A stretch of DNA of 64,000 nt, from assembly GCA_963973915.1 (NCBI GenBank), contig CAXBBM010000016.1:1-64000 (forward strand), written 5' to 3'. The position numbers were made by a program, and so were the translations under genes. Every line of letters starts with the position of its first letter. Position 1 is the first letter of the stretch. Source of the DNA: Polycyclovorans sp002706265 (lineage in GTDB: Bacteria; Pseudomonadota; Gammaproteobacteria; Nevskiales; Nevskiaceae). The notes beneath the pieces are model-generated. The model saw nothing but the letters and a program-made list of their open reading frames with translations, was not told the DNA's origin and searched no databases. Shown one piece after another: positions 1 through 8,597 of this stretch.

Positions 1-797
1 CGCGTCCTTGTTGTGATCCGGCCGGCGGGGGACGGGCGGGCTGCACCGCTTGCGGTCGCAACGCAGTGGAGAGCCGGGAGGCGAAAAGAATTTGGCCCGC
101 GAGGAATGCGCGCAGCGCAGGGGAAATTGTTTTCGCCGGACGGTTGCAGCCATGAAGCCCGAGGCGCAGCCGAGTCACCGCCAGGATTCACAACGAGACA
201 AGGACGCCTTGGGCCGAACCGCTCCGAAAGGGGATGGGGCCGGCTCGGCATCCCCGCCCGAAGGCTTCTCCGGCTCGCCCGCTGACGCGGGCCAGGTCAG
301 GCACCCGATGACAGGCGAGAACGCCCCCGCCGCACCTTGCGGCGCCGGTCTTGAGGCGTGGTGCGGAAGCTCCATAGCGATGCCGGGCGGGTTGTCCGTG
401 AACCGTCCTTCGTGACGTGATGGGCAGGAACCGCCAGCGTTGAGGACGACACGCAACTGCACAACCTGCCGCAGCAAGCGCCAGCGTGTTCGCCAGCGTC
501 CCGCCCATCGCGGCGAGGCGCTGGCCGGGCCGCCCTGGCGCAGCCGGTTCGGCCGCATCGAGGGGCGCCAAGCTGCGCGGCGGGGATAGCCCGCAGGGCT
601 TTCCCCTGGAGGCAAGCGAAGCGCGCAGCGCCGCAGGCGCGAAGGCGTGAGGGATTGAAGCCGAATGGCCGTGACGGCAAGGACGGCAAGGACGGCACGG
701 GGCGCAGCCCGAAAGCCCGGCGGCGCACTGCGCCGACACGCTCGCCGATTTCGCCCTGCCAGCGGCAAATACGAAGCCACAGCGTAGCTTCGCGCGC
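1..797. other. Non-coding, GC-rich end of the integrative element
   Basis: I see no credible gene here. All open frames are short, overlap each other on both strands and have proline/arginine/alanine-rich translations typical of GC-rich non-coding DNA. The second half (about 565-725) contains one copy of the degenerate repeat module found again near 6.4, 7.2 and 8.2 kb. The stretch ends at the probable control region of the iron permease gene. The element continues to the left of the window. Confidence 0.6.
565..725. repeat. Integrative-element repeat module, copy A
   Basis: This copy contains GGGGCGCCAAGC, then CGCGGCGGGGAT, TTCCCCTGGAG, GCAAGCGAAGCGCGCAG, AGGGATTGAAGCC and CACGGGGCGCAGCCCG in that order. 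The same blocks recur, with substitutions and small insertions, at 6416-6570, 7242-7365 and 8213-8400. The module lies only between genes of the element core. Its function is unknown; similar arrays are, as far as I recall, a feature of clc/PAGI-2-type integrative elements. Confidence 0.55.
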
Positions 798-813
798 CTT
801 ACGGTAGCGTAAG
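798..813. promoter_or_regulatory. Perfect palindrome upstream of the iron permease (possible operator)
   Basis: CTTACG and CGTAAG form perfect 6-bp arms around GTAG, 45 bp before the permease start codon. The size and symmetry suit a TetR/MerR-type repressor site, but no regulator gene adjoins it. No convincing -35/-10 pair is resolved. Confidence 0.35.
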
Positions 814-857
814 AATCGGGGTAGTATGAATGAAAATCAATCTTATTTGAACAAGAG

Positions 858-2798
858 ATGCGCGCTCGATTCCTGTCTGCTTTCCTACTCTGTGCTGCCT
901 GTTTGTTTGCAGGGCCGACTTATGCCAACGACCAGTCAGTGGCCACGACATGGCGCTTGCTGGACTACATTGCGGTCGATTACCCCGAAGCAGTGCAGAA
1001 CGGCGCGATCGTCAATCAGGCTGAATATGACGAAATGCTGGAGTTCTCCGCGACCGCGGCCAGCTCGATAGACGCAATGCCGGCAACGCCGGCATTGCCA
1101 GAATTGCAACGCAGTGCGAGTGAACTTCGTCAGGCGGTCCAAGCCAAGACCGCGCCGGCGGATATTGCCGTTAAGGCGCGCAGCCTCGCCGCATCGTTGG
1201 TTCAGCACTATCCCATCCCTCTCAGGCCGGGCAGGCCGCCCGACTACGCGAGGGGCAAGGTTCTCTATGGGCAGCTTTGCGCGAGCTGTCACGGGGCGAA
1301 TGGCGCGGGCGATGGGCCGGCCGGCGTCAACGCCGACCCGCCCCCCATCGCCTTCACGGACCAGGCGCGCGCCAATGAACGCAGCCTGTTCGCGCTGTAT
1401 CAGGTCATCAGGCAAGGGCTTGAAGGCACGTCAATGGCGAGCTATTCGAGTCTCCCGGAGGAAGACGTTTGGGCATTGGCAACCTATGTTGGTGCAATCG
1501 CCTATCCAGAAACACGCGAAGCAGCCGGTCGAGAGTTGCTGGCCAATGACGCGAAGCTGCGCGCCAAACTGGACATGGACCTGTACGTTGGGGCAACGCC
1601 CGCAGCGTTGGCACGCGAGCTGGGGCAACCCCAGGCCGAAGCGGTAGTTTCGTTTGTCCGGCGCCATCCCGAAGCCGTCCAAACGCAGGCTCCGAAGAAT
1701 CAAGCAACGCTCACGGTTGCGCGCGACCTGCTGAAACAGTCGATTGCTGCGTACCGCAGTGGCGATGCGGCCAAGGCTCAAGACTTGGCCCTGGCGGCAT
1801 ACCTCGATGGCTTCGAGCCTGTCGAGCCTCTGCTCTCGGCGCGCGACAACGCGCTGATGGTGCAAATCGAAGCGGCAATGGCGCGCGTCCGAACCGGGAT
1901 CGCCCGCAACGTCGGCGTCGAAGACATGGAAGCTCAGGTTCGCGCATTGGATGAACTGTTCGCCAAGGCAGAGGACACGCTGGCGGGGAACGAAGCATCG
2001 TTTGTCTCCGGCTTTGTCGCGGCGTTCACGATACTGCTGCGCGAAGGCTTGGAAGCGCTGCTTATCGTCGTGGCGATGATTGCCCTTCTGCGCAAGGCGG
2101 ACCGCGCTGAAATGCTGCCGTGGGTTCATGCCGGCTGGTCCTCCGCGCTGCTCGCTGGACTGGTCACTTGGATGATCGCCACATGGGCGATCACCATCAG
2201 CGGCGCCACGCGAGAACTCACCGAAGGTTTCGGCTCACTCATTGCGGCCATCGTGTTGGTGTGGGTGGGGATCTGGATGCACGGAAAGAGCCACGCCGAT
2301 GCTTGGCAGCAGTATGTGCGTCAGAAGCTCGGCCATGCACTCAGCAAGAAGTCGGGCTGGTTTCTGCTGGGCCTCGCCTTCGTCGTTGTCTATCGTGAGG
2401 TGTTCGAGACGATTCTGTTCTTCGCCGCGATCTGGAATCAGGGAAGTAAAGGCAGCGTCATGGCAGGCGGCGGTGCCGCCGCCATCGCACTCGTTGCCGT
2501 GGGCTGGGCGATGATGCGCTACAGCCGTCGCCTGCCCATCGGCCAGTTCTTCCGCTACAGCTCGATCTTGATTGCGGTGCTGGCGGTCGTGCTGATAGGC
2601 AAGTCCGTGTCCGCGTTGCAGGAAGCCGGCTATCTCCCGATTACTTGGTGGGAAGGCGGCCTTCGCGTCGAGTTGATCGGCCTCTATCCCACGGTTCAGG
2701 GCGTGGCGGCACAAGTGGCGGTGGCCGTGCTGCTTTTGCTGGGTTTCTTGCTTTCTGGGCGCGCCGCCGAGGCACGCCGGCAGATCGGGCGCGGCTAG
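858..2798 (+). CDS. Cytochrome c / FTR1-family iron permease
   Basis: This 646-aa protein is a predicted high-affinity ferrous iron importer of the inner membrane, with a periplasmic haem domain fused in front. A signal peptide ends near residue 23 (PTYA). A c-type haem motif CASCH lies at residues 141-145. The C-terminal half (about 385-640) has seven or so hydrophobic segments and carries both FTR1 iron-binding signatures: REGLE near residue 395 and YREVFE near 512. In the family these Glu residues move Fe(III) after oxidation; the haem domain presumably serves that redox step, which is inference. The ATG at 858 is the one that gives a signal peptide; an ATG at 826 is in another frame. The gene stands alone and is element cargo. 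Confidence 0.9.
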   Translation: MRARFLSAFLLCAACLFAGPTYANDQSVATTWRLLDYIAVDYPEAVQNGAIVNQAEYDEMLEFSATAASSIDAMPATPALPELQRSASELRQAVQAKTAPADIAVKARSLAASLVQHYPIPLRPGRPPDYARGKVLYGQLCASCHGANGAGDGPAGVNADPPPIAFTDQARANERSLFALYQVIRQGLEGTSMASYSSLPEEDVWALATYVGAIAYPETREAAGRELLANDAKLRAKLDMDLYVGATPAALARELGQPQAEAVVSFVRRHPEAVQTQAPKNQATLTVARDLLKQSIAAYRSGDAAKAQDLALAAYLDGFEPVEPLLSARDNALMVQIEAAMARVRTGIARNVGVEDMEAQVRALDELFAKAEDTLAGNEASFVSGFVAAFTILLREGLEALLIVVAMIALLRKADRAEMLPWVHAGWSSALLAGLVTWMIATWAITISGATRELTEGFGSLIAAIVLVWVGIWMHGKSHADAWQQYVRQKLGHALSKKSGWFLLGLAFVVVYREVFETILFFAAIWNQGSKGSVMAGGGAAAIALVAVGWAMMRYSRRLPIGQFFRYSSILIAVLAVVLIGKSVSALQEAGYLPITWWEGGLRVELIGLYPTVQGVAAQVAVAVLLLLGFLLSGRAAEARRQIGRG

Positions 2799-2865
2799 TG
2801 GCCGCGCCCGGATTTTGCGTTACCGCGCCCAGGGCGGAACGGCCTGGGCGCGGTGCTGAACGCGG

Positions 2866-3075
2866 TTATTCCTTCGTCTCGATGAGCCACCACACGGCAC
2901 GCGGCAAGGCGTGGCCCGTGATGGGATGAATGTCGATGAGGTCGGCGCGGGCCGATCAGCCCGAGGGCGGGCGGTAGCCGCGCACGTCGCCTTCGCCGTG
3001 CCAGCGGCGGGCGCGTACCGTGCCGGGGGCGTAGATCGCCGCCATGCGCGGGCGGCTGGTGGTGGTGCGGGTCAT
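2866..3075 (-). pseudogene. Small ORF interrupted by an in-frame TGA (39 aa + 29 aa)
   Basis: An ATG at 3075 has a good ribosome binding site (GGAAGGAG, 8 nt upstream) and opens a 39-aa frame ending in TGA at 2956-2958. The same frame continues for 29 more codons to TAA at 2866-2868 and encodes protein-like sequence, including DIHPITGHA and VWWLIETKE. The unbroken product would be about 69 aa. The simplest reading is a CGA-to-TGA nonsense change in a small conserved element gene just downstream of parB. Two separate tiny genes or readthrough are alternatives. I do not recognise the family. Confidence 0.4.
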
Positions 3076-3137
3076 GGGGGCTTCTCCTTCCAGCGAAGCG
3101 CCCCGGTCGAGGCCGGGGCGCTTGCCATCGGCACGGG

Positions 3138-5183
3138 TCAAGCGGCCAGCACCTCGGCGGGTTCAACCGCCATTGCTTCGGCATCCTCCGGGGCGTCCTG
3201 CTCCGGGCCTGCCTCCTGCGCGGCATCCTGCGGGCCTGCGGCCTTGAAGATGGCGGGCATCCAGCCCGTGCCATCGGCCAGCCGCTCGGCTTCGCTGGCA
3301 ATGTCGGCCTTCTTCAACTTCGCCAACCGGGTGACGGATTCCGGTGCAAACGCGCTCACGGCATCCAGAATCACGGCCTTGGAAACGTGCTTGAAGTAGC
3401 CTTCTGCGGTCGGCTCCCACCATGCGGCCATGTCCAGCCCAACCGCCTGCGCCAGTTCCGCGCCGGGCTGGTGCTGCGTGGCGCGTGGTGTCACCACGTC
3501 CACGGTGGACGCCACGCATGCGGCCAGCAACCGCACCAGTTCGGTCTGCGACAGCGCCAGCAGCGCGGCGAACAGTTCGGCGTCATCCTGCGGCAGCCGT
3601 TCGCCCCATGCCTGTTGCAGTTCGCGCAAGGCGACGGCGGCGGGCGATTCCGGCCAGTCGGGCGCGTAGGCGTCCAGCCTGTCCTTCACGGTCAGGCGCA
3701 CGCCGAGCGGCAGGTCTTGGCCGTAGCGGCTGTCCTGCAAGACGGTCTGCACCATGCCATGCACAAGCGCGGCCAGCGCCACCTGCGGATGCCGGGCCAC
3801 TTCGATTTGCAGCGCGGCGGTGCGGTGCGCGCTGAGGCGCTGCGCGAGCCTATCGGAGAGGTTCGCGGCCTTGGGCGGCTCGGTGTCCTCGCCATCGTCA
3901 TCGGTCGCGCCTTCCGTGCCGGTGAAACCTTGGCGCAGCTTTTCCAGCGTGCGCAGCGCCTTGGCCTCGGCCTCGCGCAGCAGCCCGCGATGAATCGCGG
4001 CCTTGCCGTCGCGGTCGATGGTGACGATGGCACCGGCCACGGCGCGCACGTCCGGGGCGTAGCCCTGCAAGGCATCCTCCGCAGCTTGCAGTTCCCCGGC
4101 GACCTGTTCGCGGAGCGGTTCCAGTGTCTCGGCCTTGTCCTCGTCTTCGGCGTCGTAGGCTTCTTCCAGTTCGGTGTCGATCTTGTCGAAACGGTTTTGC
4201 AGCGAAACGATGCGGCGGGCTTCGCGGGCGGTCGGTTCGCGCCGCTGGCGCGGTGCGTTCTGGAACGCTTGCCGGTCGGCATGGCTCAGGTGCGGCACGG
4301 CCTCCACCCATGCCCAGCCCTCGGCGCGCACGTCCTCGGCCAGCGTCGCCAGCTTCTCGCGCACCAGCCGTTCCAAAAGCGCCGCATCGTCCAGATACAC
4401 GCCGCTGTCGTCCTCCGCGAACAGGTCGCGGCGAGTGCCGCCGCCTGCTTCGGTGTAGGCGTCCAGCCCGACGAAGCGGGCCAGCGGGTGCTGTGCGTCG
4501 ATTTCCCGTTCGGTCAGGTGCTCGCGCAGCGCGGACGGGCTGCGCTGCCACTGCGGCGCGCTGTAGAACGCGGCTTCCTGCGCGGCGTGATCGTCGGTGA
4601 TGGCAAGGGCCATCAACTGTTCCAGGGTGACGGCACCGGCCCGATAGTCGGCCATCAGGCGTGGCGAGACGTTGGCGAGTTTCAGGCGGCGTTGCACCAC
4701 CAGCGGGGAAACGCTGAAGTCGGCGGCAATGTCCTCGATGGGGCGGCCCTCGGCTACCAGCGCAGCGAATGCCTCGAACTGCTCGGCGGGGTGCATGGCT
4801 TCGCGCTGCACGTTCTCGGTCAGGCTCACGGTGCGGGCGCTGCTATCTGCTACCAGCAGGCAAGGCACTTCCCAATCCTTGGCAATGCGCTTCTTCTTGG
4901 CCAGCAGCTTCAACGCGGCCAGCCTGCGGCCACCGGCGACGACTTCGTAGTGCTCGCCATCGGCGACCAGGATGACGATGAGGTTTTGCAGCAGGCCGAC
5001 GCGCGCGATGCTCGCGGCCAATTCTGGAATGGACGTGCGCGCGCTCTTGCGCACGTTGCGCTTGGACTGGCGCGGCAGCAACTGCGACAGCGGCACCAAG
5101 ATCAGGTTCTTGGTCGGGTCGGCCACTTCCAGCGCGGCGGCGGTGTTGATGGCGCGGGTTTCGGTTTGAGTTACGGTGTTCAT
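3138..5183 (-). CDS. ParB/RepB/Spo0J-family protein of the integrative element
   Basis: This 681-aa protein has an N-terminal ParB/Srx-type domain. PLSQLLP lies near residue 31, the GGRR phosphate-binding motif at 84-87 and ENVQR at 123-127. A helix-turn-helix follows at about 147-170. ParB proteins of this type bind DNA and act with CTP in partition or maintenance. The long C-terminal region (about 250-681) is rich in Ala, Glu and Asp, is partly coiled-coil-like and is of unknown function; it makes the protein more than twice the size of chromosomal ParB. The start at 5183 has AGGAG 8 nt upstream; an in-frame extension to 5249 lacks a ribosome site. With the DUF932 gene upstream on the same strand it belongs to the element core. 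Confidence 0.85.
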   Translation of the reverse strand: MNTVTQTETRAINTAAALEVADPTKNLILVPLSQLLPRQSKRNVRKSARTSIPELAASIARVGLLQNLIVILVADGEHYEVVAGGRRLAALKLLAKKKRIAKDWEVPCLLVADSSARTVSLTENVQREAMHPAEQFEAFAALVAEGRPIEDIAADFSVSPLVVQRRLKLANVSPRLMADYRAGAVTLEQLMALAITDDHAAQEAAFYSAPQWQRSPSALREHLTEREIDAQHPLARFVGLDAYTEAGGGTRRDLFAEDDSGVYLDDAALLERLVREKLATLAEDVRAEGWAWVEAVPHLSHADRQAFQNAPRQRREPTAREARRIVSLQNRFDKIDTELEEAYDAEDEDKAETLEPLREQVAGELQAAEDALQGYAPDVRAVAGAIVTIDRDGKAAIHRGLLREAEAKALRTLEKLRQGFTGTEGATDDDGEDTEPPKAANLSDRLAQRLSAHRTAALQIEVARHPQVALAALVHGMVQTVLQDSRYGQDLPLGVRLTVKDRLDAYAPDWPESPAAVALRELQQAWGERLPQDDAELFAALLALSQTELVRLLAACVASTVDVVTPRATQHQPGAELAQAVGLDMAAWWEPTAEGYFKHVSKAVILDAVSAFAPESVTRLAKLKKADIASEAERLADGTGWMPAIFKAAGPQDAAQEAGPEQDAPEDAEAMAVEPAEVLAA

Positions 5184-5256
5184 GGTGATGACTCCTAAAG
5201 AAAGAATGTGAAACAAGGGAATGAATGGAGGGACTGCCCGCCCCTCCACGTGGGGT

Positions 5257-6084
5257 TCAGGCTTTCAGGCGCTGCATGCCATCGGCGAGCAGCCACAGGG
5301 CGCGGTTCAGTCGCAGGTTCTGGTCGATGCCCTGCACGGCGCGCGTGCGCTGGCGGCGTCCGTTGGTGCTGCGGCCCATCAGTCCGCCTTGCGTCAAGTT
5401 CTCTTGCGTGCGGTTGAACACGCTCCACAGGTCGGGGCGGTTGTCGTCGAACCTGCGCGGGGCCAGCACTTGGCTTTCGGTGATGGGCGCGGGCTTGTCC
5501 GGGTCGTCGTACTTGAGAGCCAGCGCGGCGCGGGCGAATACTTCCGCTTCGCCGCTGTCCAGCGTGATTGCCTGCATGGCATCGCGGGAGGCTTGCGCAC
5601 GCTCGAAGCCGTGCAGCACTTCATATGCGCCTTCGATGACGTGCCCGGCCACGTCGCCTTTGTGATGCACCCGCACGTCCGCCACGGTGTCGCCGCAGAC
5701 AAGGCCATTGCTGCACACGAAGCGGAACATGCCCGCCAACATCTGATAGCTGCTCGTTCCATCGTGGGAATTGAGCAAGATGATTTCGTTGGCTTCGCTG
5801 CCGGCGATCTGGCTGGCGTGGCGCAGCCGGATCATGTGCTTGGTGTGCTCGCGCTTGCCTTCATCGCGCACGCGGGTCTGGCAGACCATGAAGGGTTGAA
5901 AGCCTTCCTTGCGAAGCTCGGTCAGCACGGCGGCGGTGGGGATGTAGCTGTATCGCTCGGAACGGCTTTCGTGCTTGTCCTCGGCAAAGATGGACGGGGC
6001 CACGCGCTGGATTTCGTCATCCGTCAGCGGATGACTGGCGCGCAACATCGGGGAACGGGAAGCGAAACGGGATGCGAGTTGCAT
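5257..6084 (-). CDS. DUF932 domain-containing protein
   Basis: This 275-aa protein belongs to the DUF932 (phage/plasmid-like TIGR03299) group, common in conjugative elements and phages. Recognisable features are the N-terminal SRSERYSYIPT segment, the central ILLNSHDGTSSY stretch and FRFVCSNGLVCGD. The biochemical role is not established. The start at 6084 has AGGAG 8 nt upstream (CAGGAGTAACCACC-ATG); the frame could be extended to 6123 without a ribosome site. It lies 73 bp upstream of the ParB-like gene on the same strand and is probably co-transcribed with it as a conserved element block. Confidence 0.85.
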   Translation of the reverse strand: MQLASRFASRSPMLRASHPLTDDEIQRVAPSIFAEDKHESRSERYSYIPTAAVLTELRKEGFQPFMVCQTRVRDEGKREHTKHMIRLRHASQIAGSEANEIILLNSHDGTSSYQMLAGMFRFVCSNGLVCGDTVADVRVHHKGDVAGHVIEGAYEVLHGFERAQASRDAMQAITLDSGEAEVFARAALALKYDDPDKPAPITESQVLAPRRFDDNRPDLWSVFNRTQENLTQGGLMGRSTNGRRQRTRAVQGIDQNLRLNRALWLLADGMQRLKA

Positions 6085-6651
6085 GGTGGTTACTCCTGAC
6101 AAAGTTGCTGTTGAAGGCCCCACCGGATTCCTAGATTCGGAGCCCGCCTTTCGGCTTCTCCGGTGGGGTCGGCGCGGAGACCTGGGCCGGCCTCGTTGCC
6201 ACCGTCTTTCCTGAGTTCATCGCCCGCGACGGTCAGGAGCGCGCGAACGGGTGCGGTCAAGGAAACAAGCGACGGGTTGGTGCGGCCCGCAGCGCAGCGA
6301 GCACACGGCCCGGCGCGCCTTGACGGCACACGGGCGCGGGCTACAGTCGCGGAAAGGTGATGAAGTCAGGGAAGACGGATCGACTGGCAACGGCCAGCAG
6401 TTGGCGCAGATCCCACGCAAGCGAAGCGCGCAGCGCCGCAGGCGCGAAGGCCGATCAGGTGCAACCTGTTCGGCAGCCTTTCAGGGGCGCCAAGCAACGC
6501 GCGGCGGGGATCGGCTGCAAGCCGTTCCCCTGGAGCGCAAGCGCAGCGCGCAGGCCCGCGAGGGCCGAAGAACACGACACCAGGCGCAGCAGAAAAAAAG
6601 CGCCGCCCCCGCGATCGGCGGGAACGACGCTTTGAGATTTGCATCGAGCGA
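6085..6651. other. Non-coding gap with repeat module
   Basis: No supported gene is visible. The frames on both strands are arginine/alanine-rich shadows. The right half carries a copy of the element repeat module. The left part presumably holds the promoter of the DUF932-parB block, but I cannot point to a clear -35/-10. Confidence 0.5.
6416..6570. repeat. Integrative-element repeat module, copy B
   Basis: The unit GCAAGCGAAGCGCGCAG occurs at about 6417, exactly as in copy A. It is followed by AGGGGCGCCAAGC, CGCGGCGGGGAT and TTCCCCTGGAG, then a second GCAAGCGCAGCGCGCAG unit at about 6538. The blocks are in a different relative order from copy A, so the module has been rearranged or duplicated. 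Confidence 0.55.
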
Positions 6652-7047
6652 TCAGCTCGACGCCGGCGACACCATCGTCTGAATCTTCTCGATGATGCCG
6701 GGTTCGACGAAGACGCAAACCTGATCGGCCGCGAGCTGCACGTTGAACATGGCGGCGAACGCCTCGCGTTTCAGGTGCGCCAGGCGGCCCGTGCGATAAG
6801 CCTCGCTCGGCTTCAAGCGATCAGCGCCCGACGGCTTGCCGCTGCGCGCAGGGTCGCATTCGACCAACGCAACGAAACCATCGTCGAACAGCTTCTGGTG
6901 TTCGGCGCACAGGCCCCAGCCTGTCGTCGTGTAGCGCTCCAGGCTCTGGCGCAGGCGCTTGTCGAGCAGGATGCTGCCGGTGTCGTAAGCCACGCCGCAG
7001 ACCAGGCAGACGTGACGTTCCAGCGAAACATGCGATTTGTCGTTCAT
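6652..7047 (-). CDS. Small conserved element protein with CxxC motif
   Basis: This 131-aa soluble protein is of unknown function. I recognise it as a type frequently found beside the parB/DUF932 core of clc-like elements, sometimes labelled ATPase in databases. No Walker motif is visible, so that label should not be trusted. CLVCG near residue 14 and a later C-x-x-H (LCAEH near 45) could form a zinc site. The ATG at 7047 has GGAG 8 nt upstream; the 54-codon upstream extension is Arg/Pro-rich and unlikely to be translated. Confidence 0.7.
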   Translation of the reverse strand: MNDKSHVSLERHVCLVCGVAYDTGSILLDKRLRQSLERYTTTGWGLCAEHQKLFDDGFVALVECDPARSGKPSGADRLKPSEAYRTGRLAHLKREAFAAMFNVQLAADQVCVFVEPGIIEKIQTMVSPASS

Positions 7048-7241
7048 GATGACGATCTCCGGTTGCTCGGGCGGAATTGCCCGGAACCGGCGCCAGCACG
7101 GCGCAGCGCAAGCAGTCAGGGGTCGCAGACGGCCGCCAGGACGCCAGCGCGCAAGGCGCGCGCAGCCCTTGACGGCGAGAACGCCGTGATACGGTGAAGG
7201 GAACAGCAAGACCGCCCATCCACCGCCACGAGGGCACGGAC

Positions 7242-7365
7242 AGGCAAGCGGAGCGCGCAGGCCCTCAAGGGCCGGAGGCGTCAGGGATCAAAGCCGGATG
7301 GCCGTGATTCGGCACGAAGCACGGGGCGCAGCCCGCGAGCCCGACGGCGGGACGCCGGGACGCCC
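7242..7365. repeat. Integrative-element repeat module, copy C
   Basis: Blocks in order are GCAAGCGGAGCGCGCAG, AGGCGTCAGGGATCAAAGCC, GATGGCCGTGATTCGGCACG and CACGGGGCGCAGCCCG. It is the tidiest copy and closely matches both halves of copy D. Confidence 0.55.
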
Positions 7366-7387
7366 TGATTCGTCCTCTGAATATCCT

Positions 7388-7435
7388 TTGGAGAGAACCG
7401 CAAGCGACATTTATAGTTGTGATCTGTCGGCCGAC
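7388..7435 (+). promoter_or_regulatory. Probable promoter and palindrome of the XRE gene
   Basis: TTGGAG at 7388-7393 and TATAGT at 7412-7417, 18 bp apart, resemble a sigma-70 promoter. A perfect 10-bp palindrome GTCGGCCGAC follows at 7426-7435, where a repressor would block the start of transcription; autoregulation by the XRE protein is an inference. Confidence 0.4.
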
Positions 7436-7513
7436 TGTCGGGTTGCTGTCGTGTTGCCGTTGTTCCTGGCTCCCCATACTTCGCCACGTCTACTGATAAC
7501 GATGGAGCCACCC

Positions 7514-8209
7514 ATGAACGCTACAGAAAACGCCCAACAAACCCGTCTGCTGACGCCGGCCGAACTGGCCGCCTGCATCAAGCTGTTCCGAGAGATGCGG
7601 CAATGGTCCCAGGAGCAACTGGCCGCCATTTCTGGCCTCAACGTGCGGACGATCCAGCGGGTTGAACAAGGCTTGTCTGCCAGCCTTGATACCCGCCGCG
7701 CCCTTGCTAGCGCGTTCGAGTTCGAGGACATCGACGCCCTCAACAAGCCTTTCACCATCCCATCCGAAGAAGAATTCAAGGCCGAGAAAGAGAAGTTCGA
7801 TCGGGAGCACGTCACGCTGACGGCCACACCGCTGACAACCGGGAAGCAATTGGCCAAGTTGGCTGAGTCCTGCACGATGGACTTGTCAGAGCCAGCCTTC
7901 GAGCTGACCCGCGAAGCGGATGAGACTTTCGCCATGCTGGTGGATTACTTCCGCGAGTACCGGGATTGCGCAGATGTCTACAACGAAACGCAGAAGTTCG
8001 ACGTGTACGACGAGATGCAGTCCCACATCGACGCGCTCAAGGCGCTCGGCGTCTCACTGCGCTACGCCACGCGCAAGGTGCAAGTGAAGTGGGGATCAGA
8101 CCCGGACAGCAAGCCGATGCCCGCCACGGTGCTGTATGTGGTCGGCTTTCCACTCGGCAAGGAACCCGAGCAGTTTGCAACGCCAAAGGCTGCCGGCATC
8201 CGCCTGTAG
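7514..8209 (+). CDS. XRE-family helix-turn-helix regulator
   Basis: This 231-aa protein has an N-terminal Cro/CI-type helix-turn-helix at about residues 20-65, with MRQWSQEQLAAISGLNVRTI and then RVEQGLSAS. The remaining 150 residues form a domain I do not recognise. The start at 7514 has GGAG 6 nt upstream; an ATG four codons earlier is possible. It sits between two repeat-module copies, after the core genes and before the defence cargo. It could regulate the element or the TIR operon downstream; neither is shown by the sequence. Confidence 0.8.
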   Translation: MNATENAQQTRLLTPAELAACIKLFREMRQWSQEQLAAISGLNVRTIQRVEQGLSASLDTRRALASAFEFEDIDALNKPFTIPSEEEFKAEKEKFDREHVTLTATPLTTGKQLAKLAESCTMDLSEPAFELTREADETFAMLVDYFREYRDCADVYNETQKFDVYDEMQSHIDALKALGVSLRYATRKVQVKWGSDPDSKPMPATVLYVVGFPLGKEPEQFATPKAAGIRL

Positions 8210-8212
8210 CTG

Positions 8213-8400
8213 GGCAAGCGGAGCGCGCAGGTCCTCAAAGGCACGGAGCGCGTGAAATTCCGAGACACTGTCTGGGATTTCTCGATGACCGGCGCACCCA
8301 AGGGGCCGGAAGCGTCAGGGATCACAGCCGGAAGGCCGCGATTCGACACGAAGCACGGGGCATAGCCTGCGAGCCCGACGGCGGAACGCAGGGACCTCTA
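8213..8400. repeat. Integrative-element repeat module, copy D (interrupted)
   Basis: The left half (GCAAGCGGAGCGCGCAG, about 8214-8230) and the right half (GCGTCAGGGATCACAGCC to GACGGCGGAACG, about 8309-8395) match copy C. They are separated by about 60 extra bases that are absent from the other copies. Confidence 0.5.
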
Positions 8401-8436
8401 GGCGGGATAGAGTACATGCTGCCCGTATACCGCCCT

Positions 8437-8488
8437 TTGATGGACGGGCAATAAAGGCTAAAATTCACCAGATATTTGCATACAAATA
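8437..8488 (+). promoter_or_regulatory. Probable promoter and operator of the TIR-SLOG-TIR operon
   Basis: TTGATG at 8437-8442 and TAAAAT at 8459-8464, spaced 16 bp, form a plausible sigma-70 promoter. Just downstream, TATTTG and CAAATA make perfect 6-bp arms around CATA (8473-8488), placed where a bound repressor would block initiation. The first start codon is 110 bp further on. Confidence 0.4.
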
Positions 8489-8597
8489 AGCGACTTAGGC
8501 CGTCACTGCGAGATCGTTGCCGCAATTAAGGCAGGATGGGAAGCTGGGGGGCACGCTGAGCCGATCAACGCTCTAGAAGTGATAACGGAGGGGCCGT

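Larger units (their letters stand above)
7048..7513. other. Non-coding gap with repeat module and XRE-gene promoter region
   Basis: No gene is supported. The gap carries a repeat-module copy at about 7242-7365 and, to its right, the likely promoter of the XRE gene. The long upstream extension of the XRE frame through this gap is a shadow of the repeat. Confidence 0.5.
8210..8597. other. Non-coding gap: repeat module, then TIR-operon promoter region
   Basis: No gene is supported. The left two-thirds hold a split copy of the repeat module. From about 8430 the base composition becomes markedly more A+T-rich, marking the left edge of the foreign defence cargo and its promoter. Confidence 0.55.

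Noticed and set aside
826..1071. 81-aa frame starting just before the iron permease
   Set aside because: It overlaps the permease in another frame, lacks homology features, and the permease has the signal peptide and haem motif.
3387..5198. 603-aa open frame opposite the ParB-like gene
   Set aside because: It is an antisense shadow; its Gln/Gly/Arg-rich translation shows no domain, while the minus-strand frame has ParB motifs and a ribosome site.
565..8400. CRISPR array
   Set aside because: The repeats in the element core are long, degenerate and irregularly spaced, with no short identical repeat-spacer units and no cas genes.
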